From the NCBI GenBank assembly GCA_949317995.1, contig OX439044.1, positions 9,519,141-9,583,140 on the forward strand: a stretch of 64,000 nucleotides of DNA, written 5' to 3'. The notes under the pieces are model-generated. The model saw nothing but the letters and a program-made list of their open reading frames with translations. It was not told where the DNA came from and did not search any database. This document shows, piece by piece, positions 40,601 through 49,600 of the stretch; the first letter of the stretch is position 1; each line of letters opens with the position of its first letter. The stretch comes from Acholoe squamosa (taxonomy: Eukaryota; Annelida; Polychaeta; Phyllodocida; Polynoidae). Made by a program: the position numbers and the translations under genes.

Positions 40601-42977
40601 GATGCATTAATGCAAGTGCTTAACGCACTGTGTGGTCGTTGCAGGTTGGGTCACTGTGCGAGTGAAGCATCTGCTAGGGGAGTGAGCTTCGTCGATGACA
40701 GACTCAGATTAAAGGGGGACATTTTTTTTAAACAGATTTATTTATCCTTGTTACAGCGACTCAGGTAGTCACCTAGCATGGCAAATTTCAACATGGGTAC
40801 CTGCCAAAAGATGGTTAACAAATCTACGGGAGCCAGCGAAAAAAATCGAGACTCCCTGATTGGTGGTCATGTGACTTGCTAAAGCGGGTACGTCTTAGCT
40901 GTGCTAGCCCCCCTTTAAGGGATACGGCCAAGTCTGTGTGTAGTGCCAGGTAATTTCTACAAGGGAAAACAGAGGGCCAGGTTAAATCTGCAAGAAGTGA
41001 CCCTTTTGCCCCATTTAGAGGTCAAATCTGCAAGAAGTGACCCTTTTGCCCATTTACTTAGGCTTTTACAGTTTTGGTGTCACCACCCTAAATCGGACCA
41101 CTTCCGGGTTTACTGGCCAAATAGTCCCTTCTGAACTTAGTTATTTTGAGGAATTTGGCCCCAAGGGAAGGGAAAGAGGGGCCAAACCCATTGTTATTTG
41201 GTATAAGAATGATGAGTAGGAGTGTTTCAATAGGCCCAGAATATTTTTTGTTCAAAACATAAATTCAGTGGAAGTTTATGGGGTGAAGGGGTCCTGATGT
41301 GTATTCATGCGCTAATCAGGCCTCACCATGCAAAAATCACTACCTGGTTACCATGGCAATTTGCGCAAAATCTAGCCACCTGGTTACCATGGCAATTTGC
41401 GCAAAATCTAGCCTGACTATGTTTATGTGGACCTATCTTATTTTTTTCTCCATTTCATAAGCTAAAATATGGTGTAGGTTGCTAAGCACTGTGAGAATTT
41501 TAAGTATATTTAATATCAGGTCAACGGTGGAAGACCTGTGATTTTCCGGATGGTCACAAGGCATTTGGGGTGGTAACACCTTTTACTTTTAGCGGAGGAG
41601 GGCGGGGCGGTGGGCGATAATAGGAGGAAATCAGAACTACAACCACAATATCTTGTTTAATCCATACAATACACATCGACAACCAAACAACTCTGGTACA
41701 TTATTATAAAATAAACGTAAAATAACAAAGATACACATATTTGTCGCAATTCAGGGTTTTACAACTGGAAATCCGAAATGACACAAAAGACTAAGAGTGT
41801 AGGGATGGGCGCCAGCAGCTACTGCTGAACGCTGCCTCTCTGTCACTATAGTAAATAGAGCAACTTCAAAACCTGAATTTTGTTACTTCTGTTCCATGGA
41901 AAAATACTATCTTTTGGTATGTTATGTAAAAAGACCCATAGAATATGAATATCATAGGCATTTTCTTGTGGGATGTCAAGTTTATTAAAACGTGTTTGAT
42001 GTGACCGGGGTGAGTCTCACCCCGACATCAGTTACCAAATTTGTTGTAATTCCTACAATTCTTTGTCAAATAACACACTTTAAAAACCAATTTCAACTTA
42101 AAATATCAAGCTTCCTGGCCAATGAAGAAAGACAGAATTTTGTAAAATCTAAAATTGAATAAAAATATTTCAAATTTTTAACCATTTTTTTGAAATTACA
42201 AAGTTTTGGGGTACCTTTGGAAACCACAACCAAAATGTCCGCAATTTTGTTTTCTACAAGAATCTAGAACTGGTTCCTAAATATCTGTGTGCTCAAAAGT
42301 GCTCGAAGAAAAAGAGTAACATCATATTTTGCTCATAATTGCACAAATCTGACCTGAGTGAATTTACTCCACCACACAGAATTTTGAGTTTCCATCAGAA
42401 TATGATACATTTTTCCATGTCAAATCACAAAATAATTTATACCCCTGGAACCACTAAACTGTTTTCTGTCTTCTGGTATGACTGTTTTCTCTGTAACCTT
42501 GACTGTTAGAAAGTTATAAGCATTTATATGGGATGATGTCAAAAATGCACCACTCAGTGAGTGTGGTCAGTGAGGCTTGACTTGACCTAATTTTCCCTCA
42601 CAGAGCTGATAATGACCTGAAAAAGGTGACAGAAAATACTCCTAACTTTTTTTATTAAAAAATGCACTGCTTCTCTTCTAATCACTCTATTACATTTATT
42701 TAAAAAGCATTGAGTTGGCACGGATTTCTTCTTTCCGAGGGCATAATTTTCAATTGGATGGGACAAAATCTAATTTATGGGTGCCCATCCCTAAAGAGTG
42801 ACACAAATTTGACGATGGCCGGTGAAGTGACAGCGTTTTGATGACATCAACAGATAAATCGCAGTCATTGCCGTACCTGTAATAATTGAGATCCTTATCT
42901 GAAAACTTCTTTCTTGATGTCGATGGCGTGATTAATGTGGAAACCAAGAGACAAACACACAAAATCCACACATTCAT
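19670..42977 (-). CDS. EDEM2: EDEM2, ER degradation-enhancing alpha-mannosidase-like protein 2 (GH47), 11 coding exons
   Basis: Coding exons in gene order: 42877-42977, 37901-38011, 35500-35645, 34900-35025, 28773-28984, 26666-26807, 25600-25724, 23865-24009, 23313-23434, 21487-21655, 19670-20511. All junctions are GT-AG and phases agree, giving 2241 nt and 746 residues. Family members trim mannose from misfolded ER glycoproteins to commit them to degradation. Residues 1-21 are a signal peptide ([21 protein letters not shown]), which decides the start. The GH47 domain covers about 37-495: [14 protein letters not shown] (Glu115), [31 protein letters not shown] (Glu370), and calcium-site TEAHP (473-477). 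The C-terminus LTCPAQPF keeps a Cys (726) equivalent to the human EDEM2 Cys that bonds TXNDC11. It is longer than human (578) because of an acidic insert of about 180 residues in the last exon. Its promoter faces RPS10; intron 4 holds an LTR element. Confidence 0.96.
21133..21371. mobile_element. family B element in EDEM2 intron 10
   Basis: The ends are TACCGTAATCTCCCGCGTAG and the inverse ACGTGGGATTTTACGGTA. GACGCACCCCC, a centre with AAAATTACCCCTCGTATAAG, and GAGGACGCGTCTTATAC follow inside. It ends 115 bp before exon 10. Same subtype as 25261-25497 and 50713-50949. Confidence 0.85.
21922..22100. mobile_element. family B element, reverse orientation, truncated, EDEM2 intron 9
   Basis: It opens TACCGTAATGTCCCGCACAT and then reads GGATCCACAAGGGGGACACC and AAGGCCTTTCTTTTGATATG. 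This is the reverse complement of the right side of the copy at 22382-22677. The right border is not found, because the similarity fades near 22080-22100. Confidence 0.7.
22382..22677. mobile_element. family B element, complete, EDEM2 intron 9
   Basis: TACCGTAATCTCCCGCATAT opens it, and ACGCGAGAGATTACGGTA closes it. The long interior contains TTCATAACTTTGGTTCTACT, GGGCCCCATTTTGTCC and GGTCTTGGTGTCCCCCTTGT. The same interior defines the copies at 27231-27527 and 47345-47630. Confidence 0.85.
24064..24276. mobile_element. family A element in EDEM2 intron 7, decayed
   Basis: The left end TTACCGTAAATTCTGTAAAA and the right end AAACGAGAGAATTATATA are degenerate family A ends. The interior holds CAGCTTATATAAGGGTATTT and TCGGGGGTGCGCC. 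It lies 55 bp outside exon 8. Confidence 0.65.
24478..24706. mobile_element. family C palindromic element (CCCCGGTCATAAGCCGG type)
   Basis: Its ends are TACCATAAAACCCCGGTCAT and CCGGGGTTTTACAGTA, with TA at each side. ATAAGCCGG and CCGGCTTATGAC motifs face each other four times inside. It has the same pattern as families A and B but a different stem sequence. Confidence 0.82.
24777..24856. mobile_element. 80-bp hairpin with TTAA ends
   Basis: TTAAAGGAGCTCTGAATC on the left is mirrored by GATTCAGAGCGCCTTTAA on the right, with a GC-rich loop containing CGTCCGCCACAGTGC. TTAA at both borders is the target preference of piggyBac-type transposons, so this may be a tiny non-autonomous member. That class is inference. 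Confidence 0.6.
25261..25497. mobile_element. family B element in EDEM2 intron 7, well preserved
   Basis: TACCGTAATCTCCCGCGTAG opens and GCGGGAGATTACGGTA closes, with TA at both ends. Inside are two GACGCACCCC-type blocks, a centre AAAATTACCCCTCGTATAAG, and AGGACGCGTCTTATACGCG. It ends about 100 bp from exon 7. Confidence 0.87.
26398..26563. mobile_element. family C element in EDEM2 intron 6
   Basis: A short, diverged copy: TACCATAAATTTCGGGTCAT on the left, GGCCGGGGCTTTACTGTA on the right, with CAGCTTATGA and CTCGCTTATGG blocks within. It ends about 100 bp from exon 6. Confidence 0.7.
26855..27182. mobile_element. family E palindromic element with an internal triplication, EDEM2 intron 5
   Basis: A ~53-bp block (GCATCAATGCATCATGCCCA, then TTGGTCATCATGATGCATGA) is repeated three times at about 26870-27022. 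It is followed by the usual central region (GTCGGCATGATGCTCC) and the closing GGGCATGATGCACTCCTGCA. The element starts about 50 bp from exon 6. Confidence 0.8.
27231..27527. mobile_element. family B element in EDEM2 intron 5
   Basis: A complete copy of the long-interior subtype (see 22382-22677), same orientation, from TACCGTAATCTCCCGCGTAT to GTGGGAGATTACAGTA. It abuts a family A copy directly and shares its border TA. Confidence 0.84.
27526..27794. mobile_element. family A element abutting a family B element
   Basis: It starts TACTGTAAATTCTCTCGTAT and ends ATAGAGAATTTAGGTTA. Near its right end it contains a second small palindrome (GTGACACGATC ... GTACACGTCACATAT) that may be an insertion. 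The shared TA with the previous element implies that one inserted at the end of the other. Confidence 0.72.
27813..28032. mobile_element. probable decayed family A element
   Basis: The left end is degenerate (TTATAAAACTCGGTGTATAA then GCC). Several GCGGCTTATG/GGCGGCTTATATG motifs follow, and the right end is TTTTTTTACGGTA. It is the third element in a row with no spacer longer than about 20 bp. Confidence 0.5.
29110..29276 (-). repeat. 3' LTR of the Mag-like element
   Basis: 167 bp, from TGTAATGTTC to CAACACTACA, identical by eye to 34026-34192. Confidence 0.94.
29277..29290 (-). promoter_or_regulatory. polypurine tract of the Mag-like element
   Basis: Minus-strand TAAAAGGGGAGAGA ends at the inner border of the 3' LTR, as expected for the plus-strand primer. 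Confidence 0.8.
29611..33756 (-). CDS. gag-pol polyprotein of the Mag-like retrotransposon
   Basis: A single frame of 1381 codons. Gag occupies about residues 1-300, with a CCHC knuckle ([14 protein letters not shown]) and a nearby Cys/His-rich segment ([13 protein letters not shown]). The protease has [13 protein letters not shown]. The reverse transcriptase shows [15 protein letters not shown] and VSDDILIYG. RNase H has [14 protein letters not shown] and VTDHKPL. The integrase shows an HHCC zinc motif (HEGHQGL ... CLPC), then catalytic Asp in SADFYGPL, Asp in [10 protein letters not shown] and Glu in [11 protein letters not shown]. The SDD in place of the usual LDD/IDD at the RT active site is seen in Mag-type elements. 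All domains are in the expected order. Confidence 0.95.
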   Translation of the reverse strand: MTLLTLTVDPVSNPENLCLKAIMAEALPHFPPFDLSDRDTVGVRWKKWVRRFEQLMVGLTITDAARKKSLMLHYAGEEVDDICDTLTIPDPVAANNQDAYTVVRDALNDYFIPQVNPEFGIYEFRMREQEPGETLDMYVTELRKLAKYCEFTDLKRELKSQVIQHCRSSKLRKDALENKNWTLDQILDKGRSMEMSEQQSSTIERGETSVHRLKFKQQQKSSQRESQKPKPADKGQLTRCSSCNFRHDQRWCPAKGKTCRKCGNLDHFARCCTSPSKEEKPKTEAEVKKKKKKQARVNEVRKDTNDDTGEKYIYTLKPTTSKNSNMLKVMAEVDGTRIPFILDTGAGINIIDNAAFKSMEIKPTLQPADIVVKAYTSKVPINIRGRFRACIQVHDKKTDALFFVTEEIEGSLLTYETGEALGLIQANMECLLAICFDDSDPLFKGVGLLKDFTVKLHIDESIPPVAKPHRRIPVNLRSKVEEKLRQLEKDDIIERVEGPTPWVSQPVFPPKSSDPTDIKMCVDMKSANKAILRVRHIMPTIEEIVSDLNGSVKFSKLDLNQGYHQLLLDKESRYITTFTTHIGLWRYKRLNFGICCASEIFQNALRESLEGIPGVLNVSDDILIYGKTQESHDDSLQRVLQRLREKGLTLNKAKCILNKDNLKYLGYVFSKEGISPDPDKVAALNEADAPQTPTEVRSLLGMANYCARFIPNYATITEPLRELTKKDVEWNWGRRQENAFKELKKSLREDTVTRYYDPDKPTEIIVDASPVGLGAILTQKINGENVVVSFASRALSPVEQRYSQTEREALGVVFGCERYHLYVLGSPFTIVTDHKPLTSIYNNPHANPPARIERWTLRLQRYDMIVVYRPGKDNPADYLSRHPNRKAEAYRAELDGEEYVNFVAMSSVPVAITFEEVCEKTLADDTLRKVATAIKENKWHKLLRPGPDRGTYKAYHRVKDELTVAYDNSYILRGTRLVLPLSLQDRAIDLAHEGHQGLVKSKKLIRTKVWFPGIDAKMKRRIDQCLPCQAVVKKQSQTPLMMTPLPDGPWKMLSADFYGPLPTGEYLLVIIDDYSRFPIVLTVYSTSARAVVPVLDDLFSTLGKPVELKTDNGPPFQGAEFADFAKYSGFHHRRITPLWPQANGECERFMRNLGKVVKGARTEKKPWRREMNKFLRNYRATPHCTTGESPAVAMFGRPFEVKLPSFLGEERNDSVMRRQDEQAKAKMKSYADERRRAVPSDIRQGDVVLVEQPRQNKTTTPYDSKPYIVTERKGSMVTANRGGKHITRNTSKFKVIDKNIQPVRSDDESDDEVPRMMPYPTRSTQQPVDVPETGPMPVTPPRPNAEIPVTPQCSTPKQPVVVNERPQRNRSKPAWLKDYVV
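34006..34023 (-). promoter_or_regulatory. primer binding site for tRNA-Ser(GCT)
   Basis: Plus-strand ATCCCATCCTCGTCGCCA equals the 3' end of animal tRNA-Ser(GCT) plus CCA, by recall of the tRNA sequence. It lies 2 bp inside the 5' LTR. Mag-lineage elements are known to use tRNA-Ser. Confidence 0.88.
34026..34192 (-). repeat. 5' LTR of the Mag-like element
   Basis: Identical by eye to 29110-29276. Retroelement transcription would start here and run in the same direction as EDEM2, so the LTR could supply promoter or polyadenylation signals within the host transcript. Confidence 0.94.
36354..36486. mobile_element. 133-bp hAT-like MITE in EDEM2 intron 2
   Basis: The ends CAGAGATGCCAC and GTGGCATCTCTG are perfect 12-bp inverted repeats. 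CTCAAC is found directly outside both ends as a target duplication. The CAGAGATG start is typical of hAT elements, though those usually duplicate 8 bp. The interior has a short duplicated CCTATAGGAAATG block. Confidence 0.75.
37277..37485. mobile_element. family A element in EDEM2 intron 2
   Basis: TACAGTAAATTCTCTTGTAT opens and CAAGAGAATTTACGGTA closes. Inside are AGCTATAAGCTGCA, a centre TTTTATAGTGTTAAATACC, and AAGCCGCATC. Confidence 0.8.
37531..37786. mobile_element. G-rich inverted-repeat element
   Basis: The left end AGTGGTCATTTTTTAACAAC then GGGGGG is mirrored by CCCCCCTGTTGTTATAAAAT then GACCACT. The interior has repeated AGACCCCTC-AAGGGGGGG-ACA blocks. A relative lies at about 58176-58334. 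It sits about 115 bp from exon 2. Confidence 0.72.
38813..38885. mobile_element. family E element fragment
   Basis: Only one arm remains (GATGCATCAATGTGTCATGC ... ACCAATGAAGCGCTGGCGAG). It is truncated on the right by unrelated sequence. Confidence 0.6.
39770..40130. repeat. diffuse repeat rich in TGACCTTGACCTT
   Basis: Three units of about 120-150 bp contain ACATTGACCTTTGACCTTAA, AATGACCTTGACCTT and CAAGGTCACCA at about 39780-39830, 39925-39970 and 40070-40125, with TTCTAG-TTTT-CATG between them. Nothing coding. The motif content is discussed separately. Confidence 0.7.
40455..40625. mobile_element. family E element, decayed, EDEM2 intron 1
   Basis: Recognised by CACAAGTACTTCATTGGAGT, GGTCGGCATGATGCTCC and AATGGCCATGATGCATTAAT. 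The terminal arms are degraded. Confidence 0.65.
40980..41056. repeat. short tandem duplication in EDEM2 intron 1
   Basis: AAATCTGCAAGAAGTGACCC followed by TTTTGCCC is present twice, about 45 bp apart. It is non-coding. Confidence 0.7.
41340..41411. repeat. 36-bp tandem duplication containing X-box-like motifs
   Basis: Two adjacent copies of a 36-bp unit each contain GTTACCATGGCAAT (41347-41360 and 41383-41396). This resembles the RFX factor X-box. It lies about 1.5 kb downstream of the EDEM2 start codon, in intron 1. Confidence 0.75.
41412..42876. other. 5' part of EDEM2 intron 1, no element recognised
   Basis: AT-rich intronic sequence with no open frame of note, no palindromic element and no RNA gene that I can support. 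Confidence 0.45.
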
Positions 42978-43683
42978 GTTTGTTTTTGCCACGAAGAAGG
43001 CATATGGCCATGAAGCGTAAAGAGCAGATCGCTCTTTTGCAAGCGAAGTTCTGTTTTCAGATTCTGGTACGAAATAACAAATGATATCTGTCTGTGAAGT
43101 CATTAAGACTATAAAATTATGCGTTTAACCTTTGCTGGTATGAAGTTACGATAGGATATTCAGCAAATGACATTATCCTTCTGAACTCGCTAGTAAACAT
43201 TCTCCATTTACAGATATAAACATTCCGATTTTTTAGTCTCCCGAGACGTCCGAGATCTCGCGCCCGCTGATAGCCCTTTCCGGTCGCAGCCATAACTCAG
43301 ATTGGCCAAGTGAGTAAATTTTCCAGAATAAATCCGAAATATTCCACGCCATCGCTAATCATCGAGTTTCTAGACATCAATTATGCTATTCATATGAGTC
43401 TTTAGTTCGATGTTGTATAATTATTAGGCAAATTAATGCTGATTTTCTCGTGTTTACATTGAAAATAAAATTGGGTATCCCATGCTTAGTCGGCTTCTCA
43501 TGCGTCAAAACATGGACATCTCCCCGAAGTTTGACAGCTAACTCGATCATCGAAGATAATAGCAAAGCAGAAACTAGCCAACATATTACCCTGTCATATG
43601 GATCTGGCGAAGCCTGTCTTATCACCAAGAAATCCTGGCATTTCACAATCGTTTTCAAGCTCACATTGATTTCTTTTTGTAGG
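42978..43683. promoter_or_regulatory. divergent EDEM2/RPS10 promoter region
   Basis: The two start codons are 706 bp apart on opposite strands. The part near 43240-43290 is rich in CpG (GAGACGTCCGAGATCTCGCG) and has no TATA box at a convincing position. This fits a CpG-rich bidirectional promoter. The EDEM2 transcription start is not located. A short in-frame extension upstream of the EDEM2 ATG is treated as untranslated because it would bury the signal peptide. Confidence 0.65.
43274..43309 (+). promoter_or_regulatory. RPS10: likely RPS10 5'-TOP start and non-coding exon 1
   Basis: A pyrimidine run (CCCTTTCC) is followed within 30 bp by a good splice donor (CCAA then GTGAGTAA, GT at 43310-43311). 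Ribosomal protein mRNAs start at a C within such a tract (5'-TOP), which couples translation to growth signalling. The coding sequence begins one base into the next exon (acceptor at 43681-43682), so a short non-coding first exon is required. The exact start is inferred. Confidence 0.55.
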
Positions 43684-46600
43684 ATGTTGATGCCCAAGAA
43701 GAACCGTATTGCCATCTTTGAGCACCTCTTCAGAGAGGGTGTGATGGTGGCCAAGAAGGATTTCCATGCCGCCAAGCACCCCGAGCTGGAGACAGTGCCC
43801 AATCTGCATGTTATTAAAGCCCTGCAGGTATGTGTGTCTAGCTGTCATTTTGTGTTACCACATTTTACAAGTCTTGGGGTGTTGCACAACACTGTCTGAG
43901 TTCCTCGATGGCCCCCGGACGTAAAACTAAACAAACAACACTCAATAATAATAGTCATTTAATTTTAGGTCAGTCATAGTTATAGTAGTAGTAGTATCAC
44001 TGTTAATGTTATGAGCTATGTGTCAATTGCTACCTAGGCTAAACTCAGTACCGGCATATATCAAATACCTAGGCCGAGAGATCTGCCTGCTTACAGGCAG
44101 AAGGCAACATGTATTCCTGGCTATAGTGGCTCAAACACCTGGCTATTCTGAACAAAGTACTCACTGCCAGTTTCTAGAAATTGTCCCTCATACTCACAAA
44201 CATGTATGTTTTCATGCACAGCAACATGTAACAAGCAAAGCACAAGATATATTCAATAAATCTGACATGCTTATGGTTAGCCTACACTATCACTCCTTCA
44301 ATGGCTTCCATGTCAGCCTGCTGGAGTAAGCCTGTAAGGGAGGGGGATTTGAAAATCACCTGGATTATCAATTATTACATGCATTTCAAGTGTTTTGTGT
44401 ATTGTGAATCATTGGGGGAATACATTGAGGGAAGTGTTGATGGAAGCATTGGACCTGACAGTAAGTACTTCTATGAGAATTGGTCATTCTGCCAGATTGG
44501 CTGAGTAGATCAGAGATGACAGAGTTTCAGATTTTCTCTGATTTCAGAGGTTCAAAGGTGATATTTTACTACAGAAATGATAAGAAAAAAAAATTAAAAT
44601 GAATATTTTATAATTCTGATATTTCTTAAAGGTACACCAAACCCTAAGTGTTCAATTTTGAAGGTATTTGTCACTCTGATTAGGGTATAACCCCCCTTTT
44701 GAAGTGCCCCAAAATAATTTTCAGAGTTTCGCCAAATATCGAACTGACATCTCTGGTAGATAAACTACCAACGGACACCTTTGGTCTCCGAGGGTCAGGA
44801 CCCTCTGAGGTCTACGGAGTACAAATACCCGCATTTAAATTTTGATAACAGATATATCTGGCAATCAACTTCTCAACTTGTAAAGCCCACTGCCGATCAA
44901 GTTCCCCCTGTGGAGTGGGGACCTTCATGTGAAGGCATGGAGGAGCAGAATAACTTCATTGGGAGTCCATGAAGGAGGAATCCTCCTTCCATTCTACTAG
45001 TGGGCATACCAAATTCATAAAAGGCGATTTCTTGTGGCTTGGCCTTGGGGTGGGCGTGTGGGTAGCTGGTGTCCATGGCATATGTGCAGGCCCCGGCCTA
45101 CACGCTCATCCTTTGCCATGGGATTCCCCCTCAGTGAACCATGTCTGAGTGATCAAAGGCCATAGTTTGTCTGGACCTGCCTATGGGACCAGGCAAATAT
45201 AAGAACACTTGCTATCCTTCGAAAAGAGTAGGGGGATGAAGCCCCAGTAGCCCTTCACCCCTCTTCATAGATTCGGTCATTATTAGATTCGGTCACTGCT
45301 GTGTCCGGCAAGCAGCATATAAATACCTGTCTAGCTGTCTGGACAATCAGCTTTGCAATACCTGTCCAAAAAGAAACGATAGGGTGTAATGTCTGCAAAC
45401 CACAGAAACTGCAAATTTTTTAAGTACTATTAGTTGAGTTAAAATCAACCAAACCAATCTGATCAAGCAACGCAAGTCTCCGGCCGCCTTAAGGTGACCG
45501 CAGAAGGGTCTGATTTGATCGGTAGTTAGAGAAAGGCTGGTTGATCCAGTCTGGAAGATCAAACTCGATCGGACCTCCACACAGACTCTCCCGACCGTCA
45601 GGTTCAGCCGATCAAGTCTGGCCCGTCTGCAGTCCCCTTTAGGCTTTACTAAGCTTTAGCAGTGTAGGCCTATTTGTAAAGTGTGCTCAAAATGCTGTCA
45701 TAATTGAACATGGCTGTGAGACAATTTGACAGATTGGTGATTTGCCAGGTCTGGTATCCAGACAGGATTTCATATAGTGAGAATTTGACTGGACAGTTTG
45801 ACAGATTCAAACCATGATATCCCTCTCATGTAAAGTTTGATAGGACAACCCTATAGCCACTGTCTCTACACGATTGAATCATGGAATTGTAAAATTTGTT
45901 TTGAAACGCAAAAGAAAATTACTTCTATCTTAACCTGTCGAATCGTCCCCAAAATTAATTGAATAGTCCTATCAAATTGTGTCCAACAATTGTCCTGCAG
46001 TACTGCCTATCTTTTTAACTGTCTGTTCCCCTCTAACATTTAGAGTTTGTGAAAAAGAATACAGGTATATATTGGTCGGTCAGTCTATGAGGCATACACG
46101 TTTTTCCTCAGTTGTGCCTTATTATATGGGAGGTACTTGGAGTGAGCAATGTCTGTTTGACTGTGTATTGGAGATGTATCCAACTTTAGTGTGGATTGTG
46201 CAATACGTTTTAACTACCACAAATTCAGTTGTATAAGCGACAGCTTATTCTAGCATCGAAGCCATGGTGCAGCTAATAGAATATGCCCAAAGTCTGGGTG
46301 TGGTCATATAGAGGTACTTAAGCTTGTAGAACCATATAAAACCTTCACTTTTCAAGCTTTAGGTGCAGCCTAGTTAAAGCCTCTATCCCAGGGTCGGCAC
46401 TGTGGCTTATACAAGAGAATTCTCAAAATATGTCTAACTAGGTCTTGCAATGTTGCCGAGAACTTTTTGCACCTTACACAGGCCATTTCCCTCTCACGCA
46501 ATCCATCTTCCTTATAACTGAATAGAATTTGGAAAATATTTGAAAATAAAACATCTTTCCTGAAACTGCAGTAACTTTGCTTCTAATAGGCCGATTTGAA

Positions 46601-49600
46601 ATTTTAGCATTTTAAAGCTGAGAATATAACAGGTGATTCTGGCCTGTGTCCTAAGGTCCAACGCCGGCCATTAGCATTCCACGCCGGCGTAATTTCGGCA
46701 ACACTGGTCTTGTGCAGCTTTAATAATGAATTCTGTGTTATGGGGCCCTCATATTAATACCTGATAAATATCTATCTATTCGATTTGTAAAATACTAACT
46801 GCCATTTCTGCTGAAGCTATGAATATAAAAAAAAAAAACTCAGAGAAAAAAAGTTAACAGCATCTAGCATCTATGTTAAGATAAAAAGAAGCAATCTTGT
46901 TATAATGACTGTTGTCTCTTGGTTTCAGTCCCTTAAGTCCAAGGGTCTGGTGACTGAACAGTTTGCGTGGCGTCACTTCTACTGGTACCTGACCAACGAG
47001 GGCATTCAGTACCTGCGCGACTTCCTCCACCTGCCCCCAGAGATTGTACCCTCCACACTCAAGAGGCAGACCCGCCCCGAGGGCGCTCGCCCCAAGCCTG
47101 GTGGCAGAGGTAGGTTCTGTAGTTTTGTCTAGAACTCCATGCCTGAAGTGGGATGGATACGCCGGAGGACTCCATTTACTTGATTTTGAGTTGGTGCAGT
47201 GAGTGATCACTAAAATGCAAGATTGCCATCTCATTTGATTCATACAAATAAATCAGACTTAATTTTCCGCATCGACCTAAACATGGATGTTAATTTAAAG
47301 TGGGATGAAGCAGGAAGTTTGTAATTTTTTGAGCTAAATGGAATTACCGTAATGTCCCGCACAAAAGGCGCACCCCGCCTATAAGACACACCTAGACTTC
47401 AAGGATTTGGTCAGAAAAATAAAAAAAAATTCATAACTTTTGTTCTACTGAATGGATTTTAAAGGCTATGTGTAGCCAGGGTCCCCCGTACCCCCTGCAC
47501 CCCTCATGTCCTATTAGGAATTAAGGGGAGTGTAACATTTCAAAAGAAAGGTCTTGGTGGCCCCCTTGCAGATCTAGGGAGAACTAAAACCCCTCCTATA
47601 AGACGTGCCTTATACACGGGAGATTACGGTTACTGATATATTGATAATGGAGTCCTATATACAAGAGTAAAGTTGCATCCTCACCATGGTGTGCCTTGTT
47701 ATATCAAGGCATACTTTCATAGGTATGCTAGAGTGACTTACGTGAACGAGCTGTAAGCGCCCTGTTAGATAATCTGTCCTACATGGCACTACAGTTTGAT
47801 CATACAATAACCTACAAAACAGGGTTCCCACTGGTCAGTTAAACCCATTTTTCTTTAATGGTCAGTTAAGAAGATATTTTGGGAAAAAGTCAGTTTAAAA
47901 ACCTATGTTTTGACTAATATAGGGGGGTGATTGTCAAGATTTCACACAAAATTTCTTGAACGTCCTCCCTCAAGAGTGGATGAACTTTTTCGTGATTCCC
48001 GTAAATTATCCAATATTTTGTCAGGTAAAAGCCGATAAATGTCAGGTAAAAGTCAGTTAAAACCATGACCCATAAATGGTGGGAACCTTGCAAAAATGGT
48101 CTAATAAGCATATACAGTGTCTTTAATGTTTTAACTGAATTTGAAAATTTTACGAAAGAAAAATGTGTAGTCCGTAAAACCCTGGTCGTAAGCCGGGGGT
48201 AGACTTCGGGAAAATGGTATAAGCCAATTTAAGTGCAAAATTTTAAGTTTTCTCTAGAGTACAGACATGGGATTCTTCAGGAAATTTGTAGGTCATACAG
48301 GTCATTTTCTGGTTTGCACAGATCCACTGAGAAAATATTTTAACATTAAAGGGGGGGGGTGGGTCTTAGATTTTTATGGGGACTCATTCCATTAAATTGC
48401 TATCCAATACCACTCGGAAGAGGAATTTAGTCACCCTCTCGGAAATTTCTTCAAAACCCAGTCCCATGCCTGATAGTAATAAAACCCCGGTCATAAGCTG
48501 GCGGGTAGACTTTTGCAAAAAGTTAAAGCTGATTTTTGTACTAAAAATAGCAAAAGGTCATTATGACCCGGGTTTTACAGTAATGACAATTCTGTCATAG
48601 TCCTTGCTGTGAAGGTAACTTTTAATCGAAAACATTTCCCAATGTGAATCTAATATCCATATTGCTTGTCATTACAGAAGGTGGAGACCGTCCCCCACGC
48701 AGCATGGGTGATGACAGAGGAGCATACAGACGTGGAGGAGACCGTAAGTATCACTTGTAACCCTTTAAGGGCAGCTGATGTGTTAATACATCATGCCCAT
48801 TGGTCGTCATGATGCACCAATGAAGTGCTGGCGAGACTACTCCCCAGCACTTCATTGGAGCATGACAACCCTCCGGGAGTATATGTATCAAACCCCTTTT
48901 TAAATAAATAGCAAATTTCAATTATTTGACATTTGTTTACTAAATTTTCGTTAGAAAAAACAAACAACAAAACGTTTATGTATTTAAAAGTCATCCCCTT
49001 TTAAAGACGACTATGCAATTGTTCCTTTAATTCTTAATATTACAATTCGTTACATTTTATTTTACACAAGCTACATTTACTCTTGTTTCTGTTCTGCAGG
49101 CCCCGGCGGTGACAAGAAGGCCGATGTTGGCGCTGGAGCAACCACAGAATTCCAGTTCGTAAGTAAACATTTATTTACTCACTAACTTTGTAAGTCATCT
49201 AAGACGTTACAAGAATAAAGTGCCCTTATGCATACAACAGGGTTTATGGTACATAACTCCTCAGTTTGTTCTTTTTGTTTGTTTTTGTTTTCTCAATTTT
49301 TTGAAAGATCCAACAGGGTCAATCTTTTGATTTGTCCAGATCCAATGAGATCTCATTTTAACATTTATGTAGGATGGGGGGGGGGTTAGTAAAATTCTAC
49401 ACTGAGGGTAATAGACATCTTCAAAAACCACCAAAATACAAATATTTCAAATTGGCCTCTAGATTTACAAAATTTCTTGGGGGCACCCCCCCCCCCCCCT
49501 CCAGACCCTGCTATGCTCCTTCACCTGCTTTGTTTTCAAAGACAACTCAGTGGGTTTTGTGTACACATGTTGTTTTTTTTTCTCACCTGGAGTTTGCATG

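Noticed and set aside
42978-43103. An in-frame upstream ATG for EDEM2 (MTSQTDIICYF)
   Set aside because: It would place about 42 residues before the signal peptide. The ATG at 42977 gives a normal secretory start.
43450-43683. An upstream start that would lengthen RPS10 by about 78 residues
   Set aside because: A clear splice acceptor ends at 43682 and MLMPKKNR is the family's conserved N-terminus, so the upstream part is intron.
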